A DNA stretch of 64,000 nt from Oceaniglobus roseus (GTDB taxonomy: Bacteria; Pseudomonadota; Alphaproteobacteria; Rhodobacterales; Rhodobacteraceae), in NCBI RefSeq assembly GCF_002869745.1, contig NZ_PNOS01000019.1:1-64000 (forward strand). The letters are read 5' to 3'. The translations under genes and the position numbers were made by a program. Positions 26,231 to 34,148 of the stretch are shown piece after piece; positions within the stretch are counted from its first letter, which is position 1, and each line of letters opens with the position of its first letter. Under the pieces are notes generated by a model, which was not told the DNA's origin, did not search any database, and saw only the letters and a list, made by a program, of their open reading frames with translations.

Positions 26231-26244
26231 TGAATACGCATACA
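26231..26244. promoter_or_regulatory. LacI-type operator upstream of the second TAXI receptor
   Basis: TGAATACGCATACA matches the 16239-16252 operator at 13 of 14 bases. It ends 46 bases before the TAXI receptor start, the same distance as the operator before hyuA. Confidence 0.6.
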
Positions 26245-26289
26245 AATCTGTGCGCGACAGGGATTCCAGGACAACGAAAGGACAGAGAG

Positions 26290-27246
26290 ATGACGCTCTG
26301 CTATACCTCGAACAGACTGCTTGCGGGCGCGGTCGCCGTGGCGGGTTCGCTGCTGGCCACGACCGCCGGGGCCCAGACCCTCGGGCTTGGCACCACGCAG
26401 GGCGGCGCCACCGGCCAGATCGGCACGGCGCTGGCCCAGGTGATCTCGATGAACTCGGACCTCCAGGTGATCCCGCAGATCAGCGCGAACACCTCGCAGT
26501 ACATTCCGCTGCTGGACCAGGGCAAGCTGGAGCTCGCGATCGCGAATTATCCGCAGACCTGGTACGCCGTGACCGGCACCGGCATGTCGACCGAGAAGGC
26601 CGAGAACCTCCGCCTCGTCGCGACGCTGATGCCCTTCCTCGCCGCGCTGGTGGCTCCGGAGGACTCGGGCATCAAGAGCTATGCCGACATCAAGGGGCAC
26701 AAGGTGCCGCGGTATTCCGAGAACTCGCTGGGCGATTTCGTCATCCGCGCGGCGCTCGCGGCGGGTGACCTGACCTATGACGATGTCGAGTCGGTCCCGA
26801 TCTCGAACTTCCCGCAGCAGTACGAGGCGTTCAAGGATGGCCGGATCGACGTCTCGATCGCCACGGTCGGTTCGCAGGCCAGCTTCGATCTCGAGGCTTC
26901 GGTCGGCGACATCCAGTTCCTCCCCGTCCCCGAAAGCCACCTGGAGCAGGCGAAGGAATTCCTGCCCGGCGCCTATCTCCAGCCGATCGCGGCGAACGAC
27001 GACCTGCCCGGACTGGACGAGCCCACCACCGTCTTCGCCTACGACTACCTGCTGTTCGCCAACGCCTCGGTGCCGGACGGCGAGATTTCGCAGGTCGCCG
27101 GGGCCATCTACGAGGGGTCCGACTTCCTGATGAACTCAAGCCCGGTCTGGGCGGACTTCGTGAAGGAGGACATGGGAAAGAAGGCCGACATTCCCTATCA
27201 CCCGGGCGCCATCGCCTACTACGAAGAGATCGGCATCCTGAATTAG
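26290..27246 (+). CDS. TAXI-family TRAP transporter solute-binding protein
   Basis: Periplasmic receptor, 318 aa. Signal peptide about 1-28 ending TTAGAQT. The TAXI fold follows: LGLGTTQGGATGQIGTALA, SANTSQYIPLLDQGKLELAI and a C-terminal PYHPGAIAYYEEIGIL. AAAGGA upstream of the ATG at 26290 supports the start. Unusually, the fused TRAP permease next to it (27305-29242) is on the opposite strand and convergent, so the two are not co-transcribed. A LacI-type operator in its promoter ties it to the hydantoinase/aconitase regulon. Confidence 0.9.
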   Translation: MTLCYTSNRLLAGAVAVAGSLLATTAGAQTLGLGTTQGGATGQIGTALAQVISMNSDLQVIPQISANTSQYIPLLDQGKLELAIANYPQTWYAVTGTGMSTEKAENLRLVATLMPFLAALVAPEDSGIKSYADIKGHKVPRYSENSLGDFVIRAALAAGDLTYDDVESVPISNFPQQYEAFKDGRIDVSIATVGSQASFDLEASVGDIQFLPVPESHLEQAKEFLPGAYLQPIAANDDLPGLDEPTTVFAYDYLLFANASVPDGEISQVAGAIYEGSDFLMNSSPVWADFVKEDMGKKADIPYHPGAIAYYEEIGILN

Positions 27247-27257
27247 GCGCCGCCCGC

Positions 27258-27290
27258 GAGGGGGGCGTGCCGCCTGGCGCGCCCCGCCTC
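27258..27290. terminator. Bidirectional terminator between TAXI receptor and TRAP permease
   Basis: GAGGGGGGCG pairs with CGCCCCGCCTC (one bulged base) across a 12-base loop, in the 58-base gap between the two convergent genes. Confidence 0.5.
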
Positions 27291-27304
27291 CCCCGGTACA
27301 GCGC

Positions 27305-29242
27305 TCAGTCGCGCAGCGCGGCCATCTCCGCCCGCGCCGACCTGGTCCGCAGGACGTAGAGGACGACCACCGCGATCCCGAGGGCCGACACCCCGAACTC
27401 GAGCGCCGCGGGCCCGACCTGGCGCAGCGGCGCGATCATCGCGACGCCGAGGACCGCCGCCGCGATCCGCGACGGCATCGCCAGACGGTCGAGCGCATGG
27501 CCGATCAGCCCGGCCGACACCAGCACCAGCGCGGCCATGGAACTGACGAAGACATAGGCGATCTCGTACCACGGGCCGGACATCAGCAGACCGGGCTTGT
27601 AGATGAAGAGAAACGGCAGCAGGTAGGCGATCCAGCCGAAGCGGAAGGCCTGCATCGCGGTGCGGATCTGCGGCGCGCCGCTGATCGACGCCGCCGCGTA
27701 GGCCGCCAGGGCGATCGGCGGCGTGATCATCGACAGCATCCCGAAGTAGAAGACGAACATGTGGGCGGAGAGCGTGGGAATGCCGAGTTGCACCAGTGCG
27801 GGCGCGGCCAGCGTGGCGAGCAGCAGGTAGACGCCGGTCGTCGGCAGGCCCAGCCCCAGCACGATGCCGACGATAGCGGTCACGACCAGCAGGCCGAACA
27901 GGTTCTGTCCGCCGAACTGGATCAGGAACAGAGACAGCGAGAAGCCGAGACCGGTGGTCGCGAGCAGCCCGATGATCATCCCCGCGGCGGCACAGATCAA
28001 GAGCACGTCGCAGACCTGCCCGCCCGTCTTCGCGATGCCCGAGGCAAGCTCCTTCGGGCTGATCGCCGGGCCCGAGGAGACGCCCGCGAAGCGCAGCGCC
28101 CAGAAGCACAGGGCGACGGCGACGATCAGGCCGAGCGCCCAGATCGCCGCCACCTCGGCACGGGTGTTCCAGGCGAAGATGCTGCCCAGAAGCACGACGA
28201 AGGCGGCGAGCGGCAGCCACCCTTCGGCAATGACACGGCCAAGGGGGCGGTGCTCGATCCAGTCCGCGGCCCTGTGGTCGTCGCGCCGGGCGATGAAGTC
28301 GATCTGGACGTAGAGCGAGATATAGTAGATCGCCGCCGGCAGGATCGCCGCCAGGAGGATCGACTTGTAGGGCATCTGAAGAAGCTCGGCCATCAGGAAG
28401 GCGGCCGCGCCCATGACCGGCGGTGCAAGCTGCCCGCCGGTGGAGGCCACGGCCTCGATCGCGCCGGCCTGGTCCGCCCGGAACCCCGAGCGGCGCATCA
28501 TCGGGATCGTCATCACGCCGGTCGACATGACGTTCGACACCGCCGAGCCCGAGATCGAGCCGAAGAGGCCCGAGGCGACGACGGCGATCTTCGCGGTGTT
28601 CCCGGGGCCGCGCCCGGCGAAGCGGGTCGCGATCTGGGTGAAGAACTCGCCGCCCCCGACGGCCAGGAGAACGCCGCCGAACAGGACGAAGATCACCACC
28701 ACGAAGGCCGCGATCTGGAGGGCGGCCCCCCAGGTGCCGGCGCTGTCAGTGCCGATGAAGCGCATGACGTCGGCAAACTCCTGCCCCCTTCCCCGAAGCG
28801 GACCGGGAACGAGGTCGCCCCAGAGCGCATAGGCGAACATGGCGAGCGTGATGACGACGAGCGTCCAGCCGACGACCCGGCGCAGCCCCTCCAGCACCAG
28901 GAGCGTGACGACGATCCCGAGGACCAGCGCCTCGGTCGGGTGCAGGTGGCTGCCCTCCGTCAGCACCGGGAACCGGAGGAAGACGTAAAGCCCGAGGCAG
29001 AAGGAAAGGATGGCAAGCGCGCCGTCGAGGAGAAGCCGCGGGCCTTCCGCCGCGGCCGCGCCACGGCTGAAGGCGACGCAGAGCGCCGCGCCGAGCATGA
29101 GAGCCGCCACCTGTTCGGGATAGATCAGGAACCCAAGGCGCTGCGGGACGGCGAGAACCCAGAGCACCGCGACCAGCGGCACGAGAAAGGCCAGCACTGC
29201 GGAAGCGGCCTGAAACGGGCGGCGGACGTCGGCGTCTTTCAT
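27305..29242 (-). CDS. TRAP transporter permease, fused DctQ-DctM type
   Basis: Integral membrane permease, 645 aa, with a Q-type N-terminal part (about 1-170) and a DctM part containing GLFGSISGSAVSNVMSTGV, ASTGGQLAPPVMGAAAFLMA and SMITPPIALAAYAAASISG. I chose the ATG at 29242, with GGAG 6 bases upstream; the longer frame starts with Pro/Ser/Arg-rich sequence of no membrane character. It is probably the partner of the convergent TAXI receptor. It lies downstream of livK, from which a strong hairpin separates it. Confidence 0.9.
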   Translation of the reverse strand: MKDADVRRPFQAASAVLAFLVPLVAVLWVLAVPQRLGFLIYPEQVAALMLGAALCVAFSRGAAAAEGPRLLLDGALAILSFCLGLYVFLRFPVLTEGSHLHPTEALVLGIVVTLLVLEGLRRVVGWTLVVITLAMFAYALWGDLVPGPLRGRGQEFADVMRFIGTDSAGTWGAALQIAAFVVVIFVLFGGVLLAVGGGEFFTQIATRFAGRGPGNTAKIAVVASGLFGSISGSAVSNVMSTGVMTIPMMRRSGFRADQAGAIEAVASTGGQLAPPVMGAAAFLMAELLQMPYKSILLAAILPAAIYYISLYVQIDFIARRDDHRAADWIEHRPLGRVIAEGWLPLAAFVVLLGSIFAWNTRAEVAAIWALGLIVAVALCFWALRFAGVSSGPAISPKELASGIAKTGGQVCDVLLICAAAGMIIGLLATTGLGFSLSLFLIQFGGQNLFGLLVVTAIVGIVLGLGLPTTGVYLLLATLAAPALVQLGIPTLSAHMFVFYFGMLSMITPPIALAAYAAASISGAPQIRTAMQAFRFGWIAYLLPFLFIYKPGLLMSGPWYEIAYVFVSSMAALVLVSAGLIGHALDRLAMPSRIAAAVLGVAMIAPLRQVGPAALEFGVSALGIAVVVLYVLRTRSARAEMAALRD

Positions 29243-29292
29243 CGCGATCTCCGAGGTGGGAAACGGCCCGGCACAGGAGCCGGGGATCAGGT

Positions 29293-29321
29293 GCAGGACC
29301 CGGACCCGATCCGGATCCTGC
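29293..29321 (-). terminator. Terminator hairpin after livK
   Basis: A 12-bp stem with one mismatch (GCAGGACCCGGA / TCCGGATCCTGC) and a 5-base loop, just past the livK stop on the minus strand. It lacks a T-run but is a strong candidate for ending the liv operon before the TRAP permease. Confidence 0.5.
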
Positions 29322-29327
29322 GCGGGG

Positions 29328-30509
29328 TCATTCGCAGCTGTCGGCCGGGGCCTCGGCGAACTTGGTCCACTTGCCGTCCTTGATCTCGATGACATAGCCC
29401 GGAAGCTCGGCATCGTGACCCGCGAAGCAGATGTCGTCGGCGAGGATGCCCGAGAACCGCACGCCCTCCATGCCGTCGACCAGCGCCTGGCGCTCTTCCT
29501 GCAGCTTGTCGGGATCGCCGGTGGTGCCGGCCGCTTCCATCAGCTGCTTGACCAGATAGACGGTGTCATAGGCCTGCGCGTCCGAGTGGTGGGCGCCGAG
29601 CTTGTGGATGCCGCGCGCCTCGGCTTCGGCGACGAACTTGTCGTCGAAGGCCTGGCTGGCCTCGGTGCGGCCCTTCCAGAACCCCGCGACCAGCAGCGTT
29701 CCCTCGCCCTCGGGCCCGAACAGTTCCAGCACGTTCGGATCCGCGAAGATCTGCGAGCCGATCACGCGCCCCTTGTAGCCCTGGCGATGCAGCTCGGCGA
29801 TCAGCTTCGACGCCTGCTCGGGCAACGCGGCCACGGCGACGAAATCGGGGTTCGACTGCACAATCTTGGCGACCTGCGCCGACATGTCGAAGCTCTTCCA
29901 CTGCACCGGGATCGGATCGCCCACCTTCACGCCCGCTTCCTCGAGCAGCGCGGGATAGAGCTTGGTGCCCGCGCCGTTGGCCACCACCTCGTCCGAGACA
30001 TAGACGATCTCGGCCGTCTCCATCGGCAGGCCCTTCTCCTTCATCGCGGCCAGCAGGCGGCCGAACTGCTTCCGCTCGTCCTCGGTGAGGCGCCAGCCAT
30101 AGGTCTTGCCGTCGGTCAGGCCGGGCGCCGAGGAGGAGGTCGGCAGCATCAGCACCTTCAGCCGCTCGGCATCGTTCAGCGCCACGTTGGCCTCGCCCGA
30201 GGAAAAGGGCCCGACGATGGCCAGCACCTCGTCGTCCTGCACCAGCGTGCGCGCCGCCACGGCGGCCTGTTTCGGGTCCGAACCGGTGTCGTAGCGCTTC
30301 AGCTCGATCGGCTTGCCGTTGATGCCGCCGGCGTCGTTGATCTCCTGCACCGCGATGTCGACGGCGACGTTCGTCGGCTCGCCCACGGATTTCAGGAAGC
30401 CGGAGCTGACGGAGATGTGGCCGATCTTGATCGTGTCCTGTGCCAGGACGGGTGCCGTGGTGGCCAGTGCGGCCACCGCGGCGAGAAGGATGCGTTTTCC
30501 GGATTTCAT
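29328..30509 (-). CDS. livK: Branched-chain amino acid-type ABC transporter substrate-binding protein (LivK-like)
   Basis: Periplasmic receptor, 393 aa. Signal peptide about 1-24 ending APVLAQ. The type I binding fold includes IKIGHISVSSGFLKSVGE, AVAARTLVQDDEVLAIVGPF and SSSAPGLTDGKTYGWRLTED. The ATG at 30509 has GGGGAG 7 bases upstream. It is the last gene of the livHMGFK cluster. The family also binds amides, urea and aromatic acids, so the ligand is not fixed by sequence. Confidence 0.9.
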   Translation of the reverse strand: MKSGKRILLAAVAALATTAPVLAQDTIKIGHISVSSGFLKSVGEPTNVAVDIAVQEINDAGGINGKPIELKRYDTGSDPKQAAVAARTLVQDDEVLAIVGPFSSGEANVALNDAERLKVLMLPTSSSAPGLTDGKTYGWRLTEDERKQFGRLLAAMKEKGLPMETAEIVYVSDEVVANGAGTKLYPALLEEAGVKVGDPIPVQWKSFDMSAQVAKIVQSNPDFVAVAALPEQASKLIAELHRQGYKGRVIGSQIFADPNVLELFGPEGEGTLLVAGFWKGRTEASQAFDDKFVAEAEARGIHKLGAHHSDAQAYDTVYLVKQLMEAAGTTGDPDKLQEERQALVDGMEGVRFSGILADDICFAGHDAELPGYVIEIKDGKWTKFAEAPADSCE

Positions 30510-30532
30510 TGAGGTACTCCCCGTTTGTGGTG

Positions 30533-31261
30533 TCATGCGCCCGAGGTTTCGGGCAGGGACTCGCCGCCGAGGTACGCCTCGGTCAGCTGGGTGTTGCTCG
30601 ACAGGGCATCGGCGCTGTCCTCGAGGACGACCTTGCCAAGTTCCAGCACGTAGCCGCGGCTGGCGATTTCCAGCGCCATCGCGGTGTTCTGTTCGACCAG
30701 CAGGATGCCGATGCCGTCGTCGTTGAGTTCGCGCAGGAGGCCGAACAGCCGCTCGACGAACAGCGGCGAAAGCCCGAGCGAGGGCTCGTCCAGCATCACG
30801 AGGCGCGGCCGGGCCACCAGCGCGCGACCGATGGCAAGCATCTGCTGCTCGCCGCCCGAAAGCGAGCTGGCGCTAGCGTACTTGCGGCTGGCGAGGTTCG
30901 GGAACCGGTCATAGATCGCGTCGAAATCGGCCGCTTCACGCCCGTCGCGGCGCAGGTACGCCCCCATCAGCAGGTTCTCGTGCACGGTCATCGAGACGAA
31001 AATCTGCCGCCCCTCCGGCACCAGCACCATGCCCGAGGTGACGCGGGCGGCGGGGCTTTGCGCGGTCAGGTCGCGGCCGTCGAAGACGACCCGGCCCCCC
31101 GCGGGCCGCACGGCCCCGTGCAGCGCCCGCAGAAGCGATGTCTTGCCGGCGCCGTTCGCGCCGAGAACGGTGACGATCTCTCCGGCCCCGACCCGCAGGT
31201 CGACGCCCTTGACGGCCCGGGTCCGCCCGTAGACCACATCCAGTTCCGTGACCTCAAGCAT
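30533..31261 (-). CDS. livF: Branched-chain amino acid-type ABC transporter ATPase (LivF-like)
   Basis: ABC ATPase, 242 aa. Walker A GANGAGKTS (about 36-44), Q-loop LVPEGRQIF, signature LSGGEQQML and Walker B LVMLDEPSLGLSP. The short length and late sequence LVEQNTAMALEIASRGYVL are typical of LivF. GGGGAGG precedes the ATG at 31261. It sits between livG and livK. Confidence 0.93.
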   Translation of the reverse strand: MLEVTELDVVYGRTRAVKGVDLRVGAGEIVTVLGANGAGKTSLLRALHGAVRPAGGRVVFDGRDLTAQSPAARVTSGMVLVPEGRQIFVSMTVHENLLMGAYLRRDGREAADFDAIYDRFPNLASRKYASASSLSGGEQQMLAIGRALVARPRLVMLDEPSLGLSPLFVERLFGLLRELNDDGIGILLVEQNTAMALEIASRGYVLELGKVVLEDSADALSSNTQLTEAYLGGESLPETSGA

Positions 31262-32027
31262 GGACGCCCTCCCCTGCATGGCGGCTTCCCAGATAGGCTT
31301 CCAGCACCTGCGGGTCCTTCTGGACGTCGCGGGTGGAGCCGTCGTAGATCAGGCGGCCGAAGTTCAGCACGACGGCGCGGTCGCACAGGCTGCGCACCAG
31401 GCCCATGTCGTGCTCGACGATCAGGATCGTCGTACCGCCTTCCGAGATCTGCACGAGAAAGTCCCGCAGCGCCGCCGTCTCCGAGGGGTTGAGCCCTGCG
31501 GCCGGCTCGTCCAGCATCAGCAGCTTCGGCTGCGCGGCAAGCGCGCGCACGACCTCGATCTTCTTGCGGATGCCGTAGGGCAGCGTGGCGACGACCTCGC
31601 CCGGATAGGTGTCGATGTTCATGTCCGCCAGCAGCGCCTCGGCCTGCCGCCGCCAGCGCGAGCGTGCGCCGAGCGGAGAGAGCATCGCGCCAAGGCTGCC
31701 CGCCCGGCTCTGCTGGCCCAGCATCACGTTCTCGACCACCGAGAGGTGCGGCATCAGGCGGATGTTCTGGAAGCTGCGGGCCAGACCCAGCCCGATCCGC
31801 TTGCGCGACGGCAGGTCGGTGATGTCGCGCCCGTCGAAGATCACCCGGCCCCGGTCCGGCGCGTAGGTGCCGGACATCAGGTTGAAGATCGTCGTCTTCC
31901 CGGCGCCGTTCGGCCCGATCAGCGCCATCCGGGCGCCGCGCGGCACCTCGAAGCTCACGTCGTCGATGACCTGCACCGCGCCGAAGGCCTTGGACAGGTT
32001 TTCGAGCTTCAGGATCGGGCCGCTCAT
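31254..32027 (-). CDS. livG: Branched-chain amino acid-type ABC transporter ATPase (LivG-like)
   Basis: ABC ATPase, 257 aa. It begins LKLENLSKAFGAVQVIDDVS and has Walker A GPNGAGKTT (about 37-45), the Q-loop region RSFQNIRLMPHLSVVENV, Walker B LLMLDEPAAGLNPSE and H-loop LIVEHDMGLV. The family signature (C-loop) is weak: LPYGIRKKIEVVRAL in place of LSYGQQRRLE. It overlaps both livM (ATGA) and livF. Confidence 0.92.
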   Translation of the reverse strand: MSGPILKLENLSKAFGAVQVIDDVSFEVPRGARMALIGPNGAGKTTIFNLMSGTYAPDRGRVIFDGRDITDLPSRKRIGLGLARSFQNIRLMPHLSVVENVMLGQQSRAGSLGAMLSPLGARSRWRRQAEALLADMNIDTYPGEVVATLPYGIRKKIEVVRALAAQPKLLMLDEPAAGLNPSETAALRDFLVQISEGGTTILIVEHDMGLVRSLCDRAVVLNFGRLIYDGSTRDVQKDPQVLEAYLGSRHAGEGVHA

Positions 32028-32950
32028 TCCGTCGCCTCCTTCATGCCCGGGGCGGTGCGGCGGCGGAAGCTCAGGCGCTCCACCATGGTGCGGGTGATCA
32101 GGCCCTCCGGCCGGATCGCCATGAAGGCGACGGCCAGCACGCCGAGGATGACGAAGCGCCAGCTTTCGTCGGGCCGCGATCCGTCGGGCACGCCGCCGAA
32201 CAGGGTCACGACGACCTCCTTGGCGGCCGGCAGCACCTCGCGCAGGATTTCGGGCAGCAGGGTGAAGAAGGCGGCGCCGACCAGCGGCCCCCAGGCTGTC
32301 TGCGTCCCGCCCAGCAGGACGTAGAGCAGCACGTAGATTGACACCATCGCGTTGAACCCCTGCGCCTCGATGTAGCCGAAGTTGTGGGCGTAGAAGGCCC
32401 CCGACAGCCCGGCCAGCGCGGCGCCGACGCCGAAGGCCGCGACCTTCACGTTGCGGATCGACACGCCCATGAGGTCCGACACGTCCTCGTCGTCGTGGAT
32501 CGCCCGCATCGTCAGCCCGAAGCGCGTCGTCATCAGGTAGAAGACCAGCAGCGCCACCACGACGGCGCCGATCATCGGCACCTGCCACTCGACATAGCCC
32601 GGCACCGACATCCCCATGGCGCCGCCCAGGGCATCGGTGTTCAGGATCAGCCCGGCGACGACCTCGGCGAAGGCAAAGGTCGCAAGGACAAGGTACACCC
32701 CCCGCGTGCGCAGGATCGGAAAGGCCAGCGCCACGCCGACCAGCCCCGCGACCACCGCACCGGCCAGCAAGGTCAGCGCCACGGGCAGGCCGAGGTTCGC
32801 CGAGAGCCAGCCGGCTGCATAGGCCCCGACCGCCTGGAACCCGGCGCCGCCGAGGTTCAGCTGGCCCGATGCCACGGCAAGGAAGATGCCGTAGGCGAAG
32901 ATGACGTTGATCGACAGGATCGCGATGATCCCGGCAAGATAGCCGCTCAT
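32024..32950 (-). CDS. livM: Branched-chain amino acid-type ABC transporter permease (LivM-like)
   Basis: Inner-membrane permease, 308 aa, about eight to nine hydrophobic segments. The family loop TRFGLTMRAIHDDEDVSDLM (about 146-165) and GLSGAFYAHNFGYI are visible. It follows livH by 1 base and overlaps livG by 4. Confidence 0.92.
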   Translation of the reverse strand: MSGYLAGIIAILSINVIFAYGIFLAVASGQLNLGGAGFQAVGAYAAGWLSANLGLPVALTLLAGAVVAGLVGVALAFPILRTRGVYLVLATFAFAEVVAGLILNTDALGGAMGMSVPGYVEWQVPMIGAVVVALLVFYLMTTRFGLTMRAIHDDEDVSDLMGVSIRNVKVAAFGVGAALAGLSGAFYAHNFGYIEAQGFNAMVSIYVLLYVLLGGTQTAWGPLVGAAFFTLLPEILREVLPAAKEVVVTLFGGVPDGSRPDESWRFVILGVLAVAFMAIRPEGLITRTMVERLSFRRRTAPGMKEATE

Positions 32951-32951
32951 G

Positions 32952-33872
32952 TCACAGTTTCCCCTTGCCGATGGAATGGTGGCCCAGGATGCCCTTGGGA
33001 TAGAGGATCAGCACCACGAGGAGCGCGCCCCAGACGACGATCTGCACCGTGTCGGCCCCGAAGAAGTGGACCGTCATCATCTCCAGCAGCCCGACGCAGA
33101 GCCCGCCGAGGACCGCGCCCCAGATCGAGCCGAGACCCCCGATCACCATGCCGGCGATGGCCTTCGACCCGATGTCCTCGCCCATCATCGGGGCGACCTC
33201 GCCGTAGTTGACGGCGAACAGCGCCCCGGCCAGCCCGCAGAGAAGCCCGGTCAGCATGAACACGACCGGCACGATGCGCTTCGTGTCGATGCCGAGGATG
33301 TTGGCGGCATCGGGATTTTCGGCGATGGCGCGCAGGCCGCGCCCGATGCGCGAGCGCTTCATCATCTGAACGAGGGCGAAAACGATCAGCACGGTGATCA
33401 GAAGACTGACGAGTTGGGGGATCCGGACGAGGATCCCGCCGACATCCAGCGTCATGTTCGCGTCGGGCCCCGGGAAACGCCGCGCCTCCGTGCCATAGGC
33501 GATCCGGACGAGGTTCTCGACGATCAGCAGGAAGCCGAGCGAGCTGACCAGGGGAATCGCGTGTTCCGTGCTGTCGCCGTACTTCGTCTTGAGATAGCGG
33601 AAGGTGAACCTCTCCACGATCAGCGAGACCGCGATCGCGGCGGCGATGCCGATGGCCAGCGCCAGCGCCCAGTGCAGCGGACCGGACAGGCCGAACGGAA
33701 GCCCCCAGTAGCTCAGCGCCCAGCCGACCATCCCGGCCAGCATGAACAGCGTCGGAATGGTGAAGTTCAGGAAGTTGAGAATGCCGATGGTCAGCGTGAA
33801 GGCGACGGCGACCGTGACATAGACGCTGCCGAGCATCAGCGCGTTCACGAGTTGCTGCAGGAAAAGCATCAT
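32952..33872 (-). CDS. livH: Branched-chain amino acid-type ABC transporter permease (LivH-like)
   Basis: Inner-membrane permease, 306 aa. It starts LFLQQLVNALMLGSVYVTVA and includes RSRIGRGLRAIAENPDAANI, the family's cytoplasmic EAA-like loop, and IAGMVIGGLGSIWGAVLGG. First gene of the livHMGFK operon. It diverges from the FAD monooxygenase gene across a 276-base A+T-rich promoter region. Confidence 0.92.
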   Translation of the reverse strand: MMLFLQQLVNALMLGSVYVTVAVAFTLTIGILNFLNFTIPTLFMLAGMVGWALSYWGLPFGLSGPLHWALALAIGIAAAIAVSLIVERFTFRYLKTKYGDSTEHAIPLVSSLGFLLIVENLVRIAYGTEARRFPGPDANMTLDVGGILVRIPQLVSLLITVLIVFALVQMMKRSRIGRGLRAIAENPDAANILGIDTKRIVPVVFMLTGLLCGLAGALFAVNYGEVAPMMGEDIGSKAIAGMVIGGLGSIWGAVLGGLCVGLLEMMTVHFFGADTVQIVVWGALLVVLILYPKGILGHHSIGKGKL

Positions 33873-33887
33873 TCACGACCCCGAATA

Positions 33888-33897
33888 TTGTGTACAA
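33888..33897. promoter_or_regulatory. Candidate FCD-GntR operator near livH
   Basis: TTGTGTACAA, 16 bases upstream of livH. A related inverted copy, TTGTACACAT, lies at 34088-34097 beside the divergent monooxygenase gene. The sites have the TTG-N4-CAA form and may bind the FCD regulator encoded at 37044. Confidence 0.4.
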
Positions 33898-34073
33898 ACT
33901 CGGCACCAAGTGCATGGCAATGCATCCGGACCTCAGCCAATGGGCATGAGCGAGTCGCCTGCACCCGACCATGAAAAACACCGGCTACCCCACTGTAACG
34001 ATCTGATATAACTGCCATATTCCCCTGCCCGACCTGATTTTTTGGCTTGATGTTTCTTCTGACCTGGTGTTGA

Positions 34074-34097
34074 TTTGTCCAAACCTTTTGTACACAT
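34074..34097. promoter_or_regulatory. Composite candidate operator upstream of the FAD monooxygenase
   Basis: It contains TTTGTCCAAACCTT (34074-34087; minus strand AAGGTTTGGACAAA, HutC-site-like) immediately followed by TTGTACACAT (34088-34097, FCD-site-like). The 276-base gap 33873-34148 holds no gene. Confidence 0.35.
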
Positions 34098-34148
34098 TGA
34101 AAAGGTCAAATCGACCTGTCAAGCACGGATAAGGAGGCAAGGCCCAGG

